Shown: positions 17,824 through 26,712 of the stretch, piece after piece
Layout of the letters: each line of letters starts with the position of its first letter
Numbering within the stretch: the stretch's first letter is position 1
Source of the DNA: Saccharibacillus alkalitolerans
GTDB taxonomy: Bacteria > Bacillota > Bacilli > Paenibacillales > Paenibacillaceae
Reading direction: 5' to 3'
Assembly (NCBI RefSeq): GCF_011090185.1
Contig: NZ_JAAFGS010000007.1
Span: forward strand, 124,001 to 188,000
Length of the DNA: 64,000 nt
Made by a program: the position numbers and the translations under genes
Notes under the pieces: model-generated
What the model was told of the DNA's origin: nothing
The model's input: only the letters and a program-made list of their open reading frames with translations
Database searches by the model: none

Positions 17824-17864
17824 GACGGTTTAACTACGCAAGCGAAGCGCGCGTTTAAACCGTC
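17824..17864. repeat. Inverted repeat upstream of the monooxygenase gene
   Basis: GACGGTTTAA (17824-17833) pairs perfectly with TTAAACCGTC (17855-17864) around a 21-base loop, and GGTTTAACTAC recurs directly at 17868-17878. It would form a hairpin in the mRNA leader or act as an operator. Confidence 0.6.
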
Positions 17865-17912
17865 ATGGTTTAACTACTCGCTCATTCAACCGTCAATATC
17901 GGAGGAAAAAAC

Positions 17913-19007
17913 ATGGAACGACATACGGACATTTGTATCGCGGGCGGCGGGCCGGCCGGCACTCTGCTGGCGTGCCTGTTGGCCCGCCGCGGCGCGGACG
18001 TCGTACTGATCGAGAAACAGCCGGTACCCGGACCGTCGTTCCGCGGAGAAATTCTTAACGGCGACGGGGAGTATGTGCTGAAGAAGCACGGGCTGCTGGA
18101 GCGGGTCGATCCGGAAGCGGTGCTTCCGCTGATCCGGATTGAATATTGGGAGAACAGGCGCGTCGTGAAGACGATCCTGCCGGAAGCGGAGGGCGGCAAC
18201 GTCGGCATTCATATTCCGCAGGCCGATCTGCTGCTCGCCCTGCTCGGCGAAGCTTCGGAATACCCGAACTTTACTTATAAGCCCGGTACGGCGGTGCGCG
18301 GACTGCTGCATGACGAAAACGGGCGCTGTGCCGGCGTTAAAGTCCGAGGCGCGGACGGCATCGACGAAGAAATCCGCAGCCGCGTCGTCGTCGGCGCGGA
18401 CGGCCGATATTCGGCGGTGCGCAAATACGCCGGAATCTCCTCGAGCACGAAAGGACACGGCTACGATCTGCTGTGGGCGAGAATTCCGGCGCCGGCAGAT
18501 TGGGAGCCGGTGATGTGCTCCACGATCCAGGACGGACAGCAGCTTCACTTGTTCACGCAGGCCCGCGGCTACGTGCAGGTCGGCTGGAACATCGAGGAAG
18601 ATTCGTACAAGGAGCTGCGCAAGCGGCCTTTCGAAGAACTGACGGACACGCTGATCGCCGCCTTTCCCAAGCTGGAATCCAGCGTACGGAAGCATATCAA
18701 GTCGTGGCAGGACTTCGTACTGCTCGACATTTTCAGCAGCCGTTCGGAACGGTGGGCGCAGCCGGGCCTTGTGCTGATCGGCGACGCGGCCCACACGATG
18801 ACGCCCACAGGCGCTTTCGGCCTGAACGAAGCGCTTTGCGACGCGGACGTGCTGTACGAAGAGCTGTTGACGTGCCTGGAGAGAAGCGCGGACGACAGCC
18901 TGCCTCCGCTGGAACGGCTCGAACAGCGCCGGCGCGAAGATGTGGAACGCCGGCAGCGGGAACAGCTGAACATGGAATCGACGTACGCTCAAAATTTTAA
19001 CATTTAA
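17913..19007 (+). CDS. FAD-dependent monooxygenase (PHBH fold)
   Basis: 364 residues of the class A flavoprotein monooxygenase family. The N-terminal dinucleotide motif CIAGGGPAGTLLACLLARRGADVVLIEK binds the FAD adenosine, VVGADGRYSAVRK is the DG motif, and VLIGDAAHTMTPTGAFGLNEAL is the GD motif that contacts FAD ribose. It would hydroxylate an unidentified, probably aromatic, substrate with NAD(P)H and oxygen. GGAGGAAA precedes the ATG. Its divergent HxlR neighbour suggests induction by quinones or other electrophiles. Confidence 0.9.
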   Translation: MERHTDICIAGGGPAGTLLACLLARRGADVVLIEKQPVPGPSFRGEILNGDGEYVLKKHGLLERVDPEAVLPLIRIEYWENRRVVKTILPEAEGGNVGIHIPQADLLLALLGEASEYPNFTYKPGTAVRGLLHDENGRCAGVKVRGADGIDEEIRSRVVVGADGRYSAVRKYAGISSSTKGHGYDLLWARIPAPADWEPVMCSTIQDGQQLHLFTQARGYVQVGWNIEEDSYKELRKRPFEELTDTLIAAFPKLESSVRKHIKSWQDFVLLDIFSSRSERWAQPGLVLIGDAAHTMTPTGAFGLNEALCDADVLYEELLTCLERSADDSLPPLERLEQRRREDVERRQREQLNMESTYAQNFNI

Positions 19008-19112
19008 CAATCCGAGCGACGATAATATACAGACGGATGATAGAATGAAGGAAATCGGCCGACCGGCCCGGCAGTACAAAAAAATTCAGGCAAATATGAT
19101 CCAAATCCGCCC

Positions 19113-19154
19113 GGGCTGCGAATCACCTTCCGGATCGGAAGGTGAAGCCCTTTT
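19113..19154 (+). terminator. Terminator of the monooxygenase gene
   Basis: GGGCT and TCACCTTCC pair with GGAAGGTGA and AGCCC across a GGATC loop (the stem has one internal bulge), then TTTT. It lies about 100 bases before ribA. Confidence 0.7.
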
Positions 19155-19260
19155 CCCCGAATCGGCATACATCGAAGAACGGCAGACGGTCCGCCGCGGC
19201 TCAAGAGCTCGCTTGGCGGCTTACCCGACTTAACCAATACGAAAAAAAGGATGTGCCATC

Positions 19261-20049
19261 ATGTTGAACAACAGCGCAGCTTTTATATTGAAAGATCGCA
19301 TTCACAACGTCCCTTCCGTGCTGAACCCTCAGGAAGGCTACGTCCTGGTCGGCCCGATCACGCTTCCGGTCAATCTGGACGGGGAGACGATCACGTTCCG
19401 CTGGTACAGCTGGATCAAGGAACCGGAAGGCGGGCGCGAGATGTCCGCCGAAGCGCTGATTCGCAGCCTGCCGACGATGAATCTGGCCGAAGGCCAGCAG
19501 TCGAGCGTGCTTGTGTACGGCGACTTCGAACACTCGCACGACGCTCTGATCCGCATGCACAGCATCTGCCACACGGGCGACATTTTCGGCAGCAAAAGAT
19601 GCGACTGCGGCTATCAGCTGCACCAGTCGATGAAGATGATCGTGGAGCACGGCTCCGGCGCGCTCTTTTACCTGGCGAACCACGAAGGACGCGGCATCGG
19701 CTTGTTCAGCAAAGCGATGGCCTATATCCTGCAGGAGCAGGGCATGGACACCGTCGAAGCGAACCTGGCGCTCGGATTCGAAGACGATACCCGCAACTAC
19801 GACGGCGCGATCGGCGTGCTGAAATTTTTGCGCCAGCTGCCGGTCACGCTGATCACGAACAACCCGCGCAAGCTCGAAGCGCTGAAAGCTTCCGGCATGA
19901 ACGTATCGGGCCGTACCCCGCTGTGGGGCGACGTATCGGAATTCAACGAGAAGTATCTGCGAACCAAGGTCAACCGGTCCGGCCACTTCGCCGCGCAAAA
20001 TCCGCTCGAAGGCTTGAGCGTGCTGCCGGCCGTCGAAGGGGGAGACTGA
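19261..20049 (+). CDS. ribA: GTP cyclohydrolase II
   Basis: 262 residues. The zinc ligands Cys103, Cys114 and Cys116 occur in CHTGDIFGSKRCDCG with the same spacing as Escherichia coli RibA (54, 65, 67), and NHEGRGIGLFSKAMAY carries the catalytic region. The enzyme opens GTP to the pyrimidine precursor of riboflavin. The protein has about 50 extra N-terminal residues compared with the short RibA and lacks the RibB domain found in fused RibBA. It starts six bases before ribD, with which it must be co-transcribed. No FMN riboswitch was found upstream. Confidence 0.9.
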   Translation: MLNNSAAFILKDRIHNVPSVLNPQEGYVLVGPITLPVNLDGETITFRWYSWIKEPEGGREMSAEALIRSLPTMNLAEGQQSSVLVYGDFEHSHDALIRMHSICHTGDIFGSKRCDCGYQLHQSMKMIVEHGSGALFYLANHEGRGIGLFSKAMAYILQEQGMDTVEANLALGFEDDTRNYDGAIGVLKFLRQLPVTLITNNPRKLEALKASGMNVSGRTPLWGDVSEFNEKYLRTKVNRSGHFAAQNPLEGLSVLPAVEGGD

Positions 20050-20055
20050 GTACGC

Positions 20056-21156
20056 ATGAGCGATCTGTCCATCCATGAAAAATATATGCGGCTCGCGCTG
20101 GAGAACGCCCGTGCCGCGAAAGGCCAGACCGCGCCCAACCCGCTGGTCGGCTCGGTCATCGTGAACGAAGGGCGGATCGTCGGCATCGGCGCGCATCTGA
20201 AGCCGGGCGAGCCGCACGCGGAGATCCATGCGCTGCGCATGGCGGGCGAGCATGCCCGAGGCGGCACGATCTATGTGACGCTCGAGCCTTGCTCGCATCA
20301 TGGTCGTACCGGTCCATGTGCCGAGGCGGTCGCGCGGGCCGGTCTGGCCCGCGTCGTCGTAGCCGCTCCGGACCCGAACCCGCTGGTAGCGGGACGGGGG
20401 ATCAAGATCCTGCGCGACGCCGGCATCGAAGTCATCGAGGGCGTGCTGCGCGAGGAGTCCGAGCGGATGAACGAGGTGTTCAACCGCTACATCGTCAGCA
20501 AACGCCCGTTTGTCACGGTCAAATCCGCGACGACGCTCGACGGCAAGATCGCCACGCGCACGTCCAGCAGCCGCTGGATCACGTCGGCCGAAGCGCGCGA
20601 AGACGTACATCGGCTGCGCCACGAGAGCGGCGCGATCCTGGTCGGCGTGCAGACGATTCTGCATGACGATTCGCAGCTGAACACCCGGCTGCCGGACGGC
20701 CGCAATCCGCTTCGCGTCGTGCTGGACAGCAAGCTGCGCATTCCGGAAGACGCACGGGTCATTACGGACGGCGAAGCGCCGACCTGGATCTTCACCGGCT
20801 CCCACGCCGACCCGGCCAAGCGGCAGCGGCTGGAAGAGGCCGGCGTGAGAGTGTTCGAGACGACCGGAAGCGAACGCGTGAATCTGGAACAGGTGCTGGA
20901 TATGCTCGGATCGAGCGAGATCTCGTCGCTGCTCGTCGAGGGCGGCGGCCAGGTCATCGCTTCGTTCGTGGAGCAGGGGCTTGCGGACAAGCTGGTGCTG
21001 TATATGGCGCCGAAGCTGGTCGGCGGCAAGGATGCCCCGACGTTCCTCGAAGGGCTGGGCATTGCCGACATGAACGACGCGATCGGGCTTACAGGTCTGC
21101 GTGCGGAGCCGTTGGGGCCGGATTTGAAGTTCGAGGCTTATTTTCCGAAGGGCTGA
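20056..21156 (+). CDS. ribD: Bifunctional riboflavin deaminase/reductase
   Basis: 366 residues. The deaminase domain (1-145) has the zinc motif HAEIHAL and PCSHHGRTGPC. The reductase domain (about 146-366) starts at RPFVTVKSATTLDGKIA and includes the NADPH-binding LLVEGGGQV segment. It catalyses the second and third steps of riboflavin synthesis from the RibA product. Riboflavin synthase and lumazine synthase genes are not in the window, so this is either a secondary or a split riboflavin locus. Confidence 0.93.
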   Translation: MSDLSIHEKYMRLALENARAAKGQTAPNPLVGSVIVNEGRIVGIGAHLKPGEPHAEIHALRMAGEHARGGTIYVTLEPCSHHGRTGPCAEAVARAGLARVVVAAPDPNPLVAGRGIKILRDAGIEVIEGVLREESERMNEVFNRYIVSKRPFVTVKSATTLDGKIATRTSSSRWITSAEAREDVHRLRHESGAILVGVQTILHDDSQLNTRLPDGRNPLRVVLDSKLRIPEDARVITDGEAPTWIFTGSHADPAKRQRLEEAGVRVFETTGSERVNLEQVLDMLGSSEISSLLVEGGGQVIASFVEQGLADKLVLYMAPKLVGGKDAPTFLEGLGIADMNDAIGLTGLRAEPLGPDLKFEAYFPKG

Positions 21157-21187
21157 AGAACAAAAACAACCTAAAATTCAGTTAATT

Positions 21188-21231
21188 AAAAAGACCTCAA
21201 TCGTCGGTTAAAAGAGACTGAGGTCTTTTTT
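21188..21231. terminator. Terminator after ribD
   Basis: AAAAAGACCTCA pairs with TGAGGTCTTTTT across a 19-base loop, with T on one side and A on the other. Confidence 0.88.
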
Positions 21232-21297
21232 GATGAATTTTGTTAAAGCTCTTAAGTGTTATCGAGGGATATGCCTCTCGGGAAAAAGGCTTTTCGC

Positions 21298-23049
21298 TTA
21301 AGGAATAATAAGATCGGTATCAGGCTGAACGACCGTGACCTTAAAGGTAAAACTTGCTTCCCCGCCGTGCCCGTCTTTCGCTTTCACCGTAATGTTGGCT
21401 GCTCCGACGGCTGCGGGATTCAGATAAAGTTGGTCGTCGATATAGGCTTCGACAACGCCGGGCGCGTCCGAAAGAACGGTATAAGTCAGCTGTTCTTCAT
21501 CCCAATCCATGAATGCGGAGGATAAACTCAGAGAAGTCGCGCCTTTGCCCAGCTCGAGAATTTGTTCCTGCGGAACCTCGTATACGGTCGGGATATGATT
21601 GTCGTATTTGAATTGTACGGTGAACGAGTCGTAAGTTTTGCCCGATAACGTCTTGATCGGCGCGCTGCCTTCCTTCGGAGCATAGACGACTTCGTAAGTG
21701 CCGCCCATAACCGGAGACCCCATCATCCAAAAGCTTATGCTTGTACCGTGAACGGCCATATGGTGGATGGATAGAGAGGATCCGGATCCTTCGTCAACCC
21801 GGGTAAATTTGAAATCTGCACTGGACGGAACGGATTCCGGGTCCAATTCTTCCGGGAAGAAAGCCCCCAGCATTCCCGGTGTAAAGAACGAGAAGGACGG
21901 CCCCGTGACCGCCTGCCGCAGTTCGATTCCTGTTACCGCCGCCGAGACATTGCCGCTGTTATCGACGGCATAAGCCTTATAGGCTCCCGGAGCCAAGTTC
22001 GCCGTGGACAGTTCGCTGTCCTCGTTCGCCGACACGACGGGAGCTTTGGCTGCGACCCCTTCGAGAACCAGCGTGTCGAGCGCGGAACGATCAGGAATTT
22101 CGGAAGCGGAAGGGACCAGGTACACCGTTCCCGTTTCGCTGCTGCGTACGACCACGGAATTTCCGACGGTAAAAGGTCCCGGCGAAATTAAGGTCAGGGT
22201 AGGGGCCTCGGTGTCGGCAATCGGCGTGACCGGTATGATGACGACAGGCGCATCGGGAATGGTCACGGGTGCCGAAGGCGCAGGAGCAGGGGATACGGGT
22301 ACTGGCTGCTGCGTCACGGGTGCCGAAGGCGCAGGCAGTACGGGTGCCGGCTGCTGAGTCGCGGGAGCTTCCGGTTTAGGCGGCTGCGGTGCAGGGACTT
22401 CCGGTTTTTGCTGTTCCCCTGCCGTCTTGCCGAGTTCGGCGGTTTTGAGGAAGCGCTGCGTAACGAGGGCTACCTGCTGGCGCTCGGCGAGTCCGGTCGG
22501 AGCGAATTGGTTTCCCGGCATACTGCTCATGAGCTGTGCTTCTACCGCGTAACCGACGGCGTCTCTGGCATACTTCGAGATGGCATCCGCGTCCGCAAAC
22601 TTCAGGTTCTCGCCTTTTCCTGCGGGATCTACACCGAGTGCACGGGTAAAGAGTACAGCCATGTCCTGTCGCGACAGACCTTGGCCGAATCCGAATTCGC
22701 CTCCGCCCGTCCCTTTGATAAGCTCCGCCGCCACAGCCGCTTCCACGAACTTGTACGAATAATGGGAAGCCGGCACATCCGAGAACGTCGGGGTGAGCGG
22801 AGCTGAATTCGTATCAAGGTTAAGCGCTTTGGCCAAAATAATCGCGAAGTCCTGACGGGTGATTTTTCCGGTGGGATTGAACTGTCCGCTGCCGACGCCG
22901 TTCAGGATTCCTGCTTCCACAAGCTGATTAATGGCATCTTTGGCATATGAATTCTGAATGTCGCGGAATTCGACGGCAGCCTGGGAAGGAGCCGCAAAGC
23001 CGGCCAGAAGCGGAAGCGTAAGAATGGAAGCCAAAATACTTTTTTTCAT
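21298..23049 (-). CDS. Secreted S-layer-homology (SLH) protein with Ig-like domains
   Basis: 583 residues. A signal peptide (ending near SQA at residue 24) is followed by three SLH repeats (about 26-70, 88-132, 148-195) that would bind pyruvylated cell-wall polymers, then a Pro-rich linker with APATQQPAPV-like repeats (about 218-283), and a C-terminal part with Ig/cadherin-like segments. LTLISPGPFTVGNSVVVRSSETGTVYLV and the final TVKAKDGHGGEASFTFKVTV look like beta-sandwich modules. It is displayed on the cell surface with no visible enzymatic domain. AGAGGGGAT precedes the ATG. A CGATATATCG palindrome lies about 64 bases upstream. Confidence 0.88.
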   Translation of the reverse strand: MKKSILASILTLPLLAGFAAPSQAAVEFRDIQNSYAKDAINQLVEAGILNGVGSGQFNPTGKITRQDFAIILAKALNLDTNSAPLTPTFSDVPASHYSYKFVEAAVAAELIKGTGGGEFGFGQGLSRQDMAVLFTRALGVDPAGKGENLKFADADAISKYARDAVGYAVEAQLMSSMPGNQFAPTGLAERQQVALVTQRFLKTAELGKTAGEQQKPEVPAPQPPKPEAPATQQPAPVLPAPSAPVTQQPVPVSPAPAPSAPVTIPDAPVVIIPVTPIADTEAPTLTLISPGPFTVGNSVVVRSSETGTVYLVPSASEIPDRSALDTLVLEGVAAKAPVVSANEDSELSTANLAPGAYKAYAVDNSGNVSAAVTGIELRQAVTGPSFSFFTPGMLGAFFPEELDPESVPSSADFKFTRVDEGSGSSLSIHHMAVHGTSISFWMMGSPVMGGTYEVVYAPKEGSAPIKTLSGKTYDSFTVQFKYDNHIPTVYEVPQEQILELGKGATSLSLSSAFMDWDEEQLTYTVLSDAPGVVEAYIDDQLYLNPAAVGAANITVKAKDGHGGEASFTFKVTVVQPDTDLIIP

Positions 23050-23184
23050 GAATGTGAGATCCCCTCTGCGTTAAGTATGAGACGGCCAATCGATAGAAAT
23101 ACAGCTACCAAACGATATATCGACCATTTTTCAGTAAAATTAAGATGAGCAAATTTTATTTTTCGAAGATGGGGAGGGGGAGTA

Positions 23185-23252
23185 CGACAAAAAAGCTTCC
23201 GCCGCCGGACTGCGAACCTGTCGCAATTCCGGCCTACGGAAGCTTTTTGTCG
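23185..23252. terminator. Very long terminator hairpin
   Basis: CGACAAAAAAGCTTCCG...CGGAAGCTTTTTGTCG with a second inner stem (GCCGGA/TCCGGC and TGCGA/TCGCA) gives a 68-base inverted repeat. It lies downstream of the minus-strand CDF gene. Confidence 0.88.
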
Positions 23253-23281
23253 GACCTCACCTGCTGTATTCTGTACTGTCG

Positions 23282-24301
23282 TTATCCCCGATCGATCTCC
23301 GCTTCCCTCCGGTGCCAGCTGACCTTCCCGTCGTCCTCCACGATAGCGACGGCGGCGTCCGCAATATCGGGCACGGTCACAAGGTGACGCTCGATCCGTT
23401 CCATGATATCGTCGGCTTCGCCGAGCGACAAGCCTTTGCGCAGCTCCACGACCGTATCGACGTGGTAGTAGCGGCCTTCCTGGATGATGCGCATTTCCCG
23501 GATGTCCACGACGTCGGCGTCGTTCAGCACGGCCGAAGAGACTTTATCCTCGACGTCCTGCGGCGCGGATACGCCGATCAGGCCGATCATGTTGTCGTAG
23601 CCGACCCGGAACGCGACGGCGATCATTAGGAAGCCGATCAGCGTCGTCACGAGTCCGTCTATCAGCGCGAAGTTTGTCAGCGCGATGACCACGACGGCCA
23701 CCAGGGCGAAAAATGCGCCGAGCACGGCAACAATGTCTTCGTAGAACACGAGGCGGGTCGGAGGCGCTGCGCGTCCCACGTTTTTGAACGCGGCCGGCAG
23801 CAGGGCGAAGCCCGAAGCCTTAGGCGCCCGGGCTTCCTTCAAAATCTCCTTCATCGCCTTGATCAAGATCGCGCCGTCGATCAATATATTCAGCAGCAGG
23901 ACGCCGACGTTGATCCACAGTCCGCTCGAAGCTTCCGCCGGATGCTGCAGCAGATGAATGCCCTCGTGGATCGTTTCGTACGCCATGATCGTCACGACGA
24001 TGACCGCGATCATGCAGAAGATGTTGATGACCCGTCCGAAGCCGGTCGGGAAGCGCCGGCTTGGTCGCCGTTCGGACAGCACGCTGCCGGCGAAGACGAA
24101 GCCCTGGTTGACGGCGTCGGCGAGCGAGTGCATGGCGGAAGCGAACATGGCGCCGCTGCCGGTGAAGAAGGCGGCCGCGCCTTTGGCGGCGGCGAGCACC
24201 GCGTTGCCGGCCATGGCGACGGCGGAAGACGTATTCCCTTTTTTGATTAACGAGCCCAGTGATTCTTTCTGCTGAACCTCGGGCGAATGTGCTTGGGCCA
24301 C
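23282..24301 (-). CDS. Cation diffusion facilitator (CDF) family transporter
   Basis: 339 residues. Six membrane helices are visible, with SGAMFASAMHSLADAVNQG carrying the His/Asp metal-site pattern of helix II and VLFYEDIVAVLGAFFAL covering the matching helix V, followed by a cytoplasmic C-terminal domain (DADVVDIREMRIIQEGRYYH). It probably exports a divalent metal such as Zn, Mn or Fe by proton exchange. The GTG at 24301 is chosen because AAAGGAGGA lies just upstream; the longer upstream frame runs through the neighbouring terminator and nudC. Confidence 0.9.
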   Translation of the reverse strand: MAQAHSPEVQQKESLGSLIKKGNTSSAVAMAGNAVLAAAKGAAAFFTGSGAMFASAMHSLADAVNQGFVFAGSVLSERRPSRRFPTGFGRVINIFCMIAVIVVTIMAYETIHEGIHLLQHPAEASSGLWINVGVLLLNILIDGAILIKAMKEILKEARAPKASGFALLPAAFKNVGRAAPPTRLVFYEDIVAVLGAFFALVAVVVIALTNFALIDGLVTTLIGFLMIAVAFRVGYDNMIGLIGVSAPQDVEDKVSSAVLNDADVVDIREMRIIQEGRYYHVDTVVELRKGLSLGEADDIMERIERHLVTVPDIADAAVAIVEDDGKVSWHRREAEIDRG

Positions 24302-24363
24302 GAACGACTCCTCCTTTGAATTAGGGGTGATGGGGTTGGGGAAGCTTTCTCGTCTATATGTAC

Positions 24364-24404
24364 CCGAAAAAGGCGGTCCGCAACAAGCAGGCTGCCTTTT
24401 TCGG
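24364..24404 (-). terminator. Terminator after nudC
   Basis: CCGAAAAAGGC pairs with GCCTTTTTCGG; on the minus strand the T run lies within the distal arm. It sits just downstream of nudC and upstream of the CDF start. Confidence 0.65.
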
Positions 24405-24428
24405 TTATTTTTATTCGTTCTTCTTCCT

Positions 24429-25319
24429 TCAGATGAAAGTATCGGGGTCGACGGTCTTGGGCGTGTCCGTCGGGCTGCCGTACTCTTCCGCGTACCAGTC
24501 GATGATCTTGCGCGCGATGCTGACTTTCGGCGGGATATTCGGCAGCTCGTCCGGTCCGAACCAGGCGGCGTGCGCGATCTCTTCGCCGTCCACCGCAATC
24601 TCGCCGCCCGCGTACTCCGCGACGAAGCCGATCATCAAGGAGTTGGGGAAAGGCCACTGCTGGCTGCCGAAGTAGCGGATCTCGCCCAGTTCGATGCCCA
24701 CTTCCTCCATCGTCTCGCGCCGCACGCAGTCTTCCAGCGTCTCGCCCGGTTCGGCGAAGCCGGCGATCAGCCCGTACATATCGTTTTGAAAATGGGCCGC
24801 GTGCGCCAGCAAAATTTTGCCGTCTTTGAGAATCGCGGTAATGACGGCCGGCGACAGGCGCGGATATTGGCTCAGCCCGCAGTTCGGGCAGACCTTCGCG
24901 CGGTCGCGGTCGGCCAGCGTCAGCGTCGTGCCGCAGCGTCCGCAGAAGCGGTGCGTCGCATCCCAGTTCAACATCTGCAGCGCGCGCCCGGCCAGATGGA
25001 ACAAGTCTTCGTCGAGGACTTCGTACAGCGAACGCAGCGGCAGAAAGGCCGTGCCGTCCGGCGGAACCGCGCCTTCGGGCGCTTCCGCGGCGTAGCAAGG
25101 AGCGCCGCCCAGCGTGCCGAGGTACAGCGAGCGGGAAGGTTCGAAGCCCAGCTCCGCCGCGTCGGCCGCCGAAGGAATCGCTTCGAGCCCGGAGCCTTCG
25201 TTCAGCAGCAGATTGGCGGTTCCGGCAAGGAAAACGAACCGGTAAGCGGGCAGGTCCGAAGGTTCGGCGCTCAAGGCGGGGATATAGCGGTCGTAGATGC
25301 TCGGTCTCGATTGAGGCAT
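24429..25319 (-). CDS. nudC: NAD(H) pyrophosphatase / RNA decapping Nudix hydrolase
   Basis: 296 residues in the NudC layout: an N-terminal domain, a zinc ribbon with FCGRCG and CPNCG, and a Nudix domain with GFAEPGETLEDCVRRETMEEVGI (GX5EX7REUXEEXGU). The SQQWPFPNS motif downstream distinguishes NADH pyrophosphatases from other Nudix enzymes. It cleaves NAD(H) to NMN(H) and AMP and removes NAD caps from RNA. The ATG start has upstream AAGGTT only as a weak ribosome binding site. Confidence 0.93.
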   Translation of the reverse strand: MPQSRPSIYDRYIPALSAEPSDLPAYRFVFLAGTANLLLNEGSGLEAIPSAADAAELGFEPSRSLYLGTLGGAPCYAAEAPEGAVPPDGTAFLPLRSLYEVLDEDLFHLAGRALQMLNWDATHRFCGRCGTTLTLADRDRAKVCPNCGLSQYPRLSPAVITAILKDGKILLAHAAHFQNDMYGLIAGFAEPGETLEDCVRRETMEEVGIELGEIRYFGSQQWPFPNSLMIGFVAEYAGGEIAVDGEEIAHAAWFGPDELPNIPPKVSIARKIIDWYAEEYGSPTDTPKTVDPDTFI

Positions 25320-25402
25320 GGGAACAGAACCTTTCGGATTGGATTAGGGCCCGGCTTCGGCATGGCGCCGTCCGGGCGGCTCTTTCCTTATTATGAAACT
25401 TC

Positions 25403-25431
25403 TTGCGGAAAGAGTACAATAGCCGTATAAG
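25403..25431 (+). promoter_or_regulatory. Sigma-A-like promoter of the aldolase-like gene
   Basis: TTGCGG (25403-25408), a 17-base spacer and TATAAG (25426-25431), about 57 bases before the GTG start. Confidence 0.55.
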
Positions 25432-25487
25432 AGCGGGCAAAAAGGACCCATCCCTGTTGTCCGTACGAAAAGGAGGCTGCATTCACC

Positions 25488-26579
25488 GTGAATCAACCGT
25501 TATCTCTGGCCGAGACGTTCGGCACGGCCCGCTATCGCACGACGGGCAACGGCCCCCGAAACGTGAGGGTGCTGCTGGAGGCGCTGCAGAATGTAGGCGG
25601 CGACACTCTCAGCGACATGTACGGCAAAGGCGAAACGATCGAGAAATTCGAGCGAAAACTGGCAGAGATGCTGGGCAAGGAATCCGGCGTCTTTTTCCCC
25701 AGCGGCACGATGGCCCAGCAGATCGCGCTGCGGATCTGGAGCGACCGCAAAAGCAGCAGGGTCGTCGCGTATCACCCGCTCTGCCATCTGGAGATTCACG
25801 AACAGGACGGACTGCGCGAGCTGCATTGTCTGGAGCCTGTTCTGCTGGCGGATGAGGATCGGCTGATTACTTTGGAAGACGTGCAGGGAATGCCGGAAAA
25901 TGTCGCCTGCCTGCTGCTTGAGCTGCCCCAGCGCGAGATCGGCGGCCAACTGCCGGATTATGCGGAACTGGAAGCTATCTCGGCTTATTGCCGGGAAAAA
26001 GAAATAGCCCTGCATCTGGACGGCGCAAGGCTGTTCGAGATCCTGCCGTATTACGGGAAAACGGCGGAAGAGGTGTGTGCGCTGTTCGACAGCGTCTACG
26101 TCTCGTTCTATAAAGGCATAGGCGGAATCGCCGGCGCGATGCTGGCAGGCGATTCCGATCTGGCGGAGCAGGCGAAAATCTGGAAAAGACGCCACGGAGG
26201 CGATCTGATCAGCCTGTACCCGTACATCCTCAGCTCCGACTATTATCTTGATCTTCGCCTGCCGCAGATGGCCGGGTATTACGAGGAAGCGCGGGAGCTG
26301 GCGGCTCTGTATAACGGCTGCGCCGGTATCCGCACGCGGCCGGAAGTGCCGGTGTCGAACATGTTCCATCTGCACTTTGACGTATCGAAGCAGGAGGCCG
26401 AAGCGATTATTGCCGGCGTTCAAACCGAGACAGGCATCGGTCTGGTCGCTTATTTGAAGAAAACGGGTGAATCGTCCTGTTCGACAGAAATCAGTATCGG
26501 CGATCTTTACAAAACCGTGCCGAAGGATAAACTGCGTGAAGCGATCAGTCTGCTCGGAGAACGGTTGGCGCTTGCGTAA
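25488..26579 (+). CDS. Threonine aldolase / beta-eliminating lyase family PLP enzyme
   Basis: 363 residues of the fold-type I PLP family that includes low-specificity L-threonine aldolase. GKESGVFFPSGTMAQQIA is the phosphate-binding region, LHLDGARLFEI has the cofactor-ring Asp, and VSFYKGIGG contains the Schiff-base Lys. It probably cleaves L-threonine or allo-threonine to glycine and acetaldehyde. It is somewhat longer than typical LtaA proteins (about 340). The GTG start follows an AAAGGAGG ribosome binding site. Substrate preference cannot be decided from the sequence. Confidence 0.85.
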   Translation: MNQPLSLAETFGTARYRTTGNGPRNVRVLLEALQNVGGDTLSDMYGKGETIEKFERKLAEMLGKESGVFFPSGTMAQQIALRIWSDRKSSRVVAYHPLCHLEIHEQDGLRELHCLEPVLLADEDRLITLEDVQGMPENVACLLLELPQREIGGQLPDYAELEAISAYCREKEIALHLDGARLFEILPYYGKTAEEVCALFDSVYVSFYKGIGGIAGAMLAGDSDLAEQAKIWKRRHGGDLISLYPYILSSDYYLDLRLPQMAGYYEEARELAALYNGCAGIRTRPEVPVSNMFHLHFDVSKQEAEAIIAGVQTETGIGLVAYLKKTGESSCSTEISIGDLYKTVPKDKLREAISLLGERLALA

Positions 26580-26712
26580 TTTGACGAAGCGATGAATTGA
26601 AGACCGACAGGGTGTGAAGAAGACGCCAAAATGATGACCCTTTAAGGCAAACGAGGGGATTCGGGTACGGCAGGTGAAGATAGAAAGTAGAGACAGAGAT
26701 TGGAGGTACAGC

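Noticed and set aside
19008-19260. FMN riboswitch expected upstream of ribA
   Set aside because: None of the conserved RFN-element segments are present; the only structure is a terminator-like TCACCTTCC/GGAAGGTGA hairpin.
24302-24598. N-terminal extension of the CDF transporter
   Set aside because: The added residues are Arg/Ser-rich, cross a terminator hairpin and part of nudC, and the GTG at 24301 has an excellent ribosome binding site.
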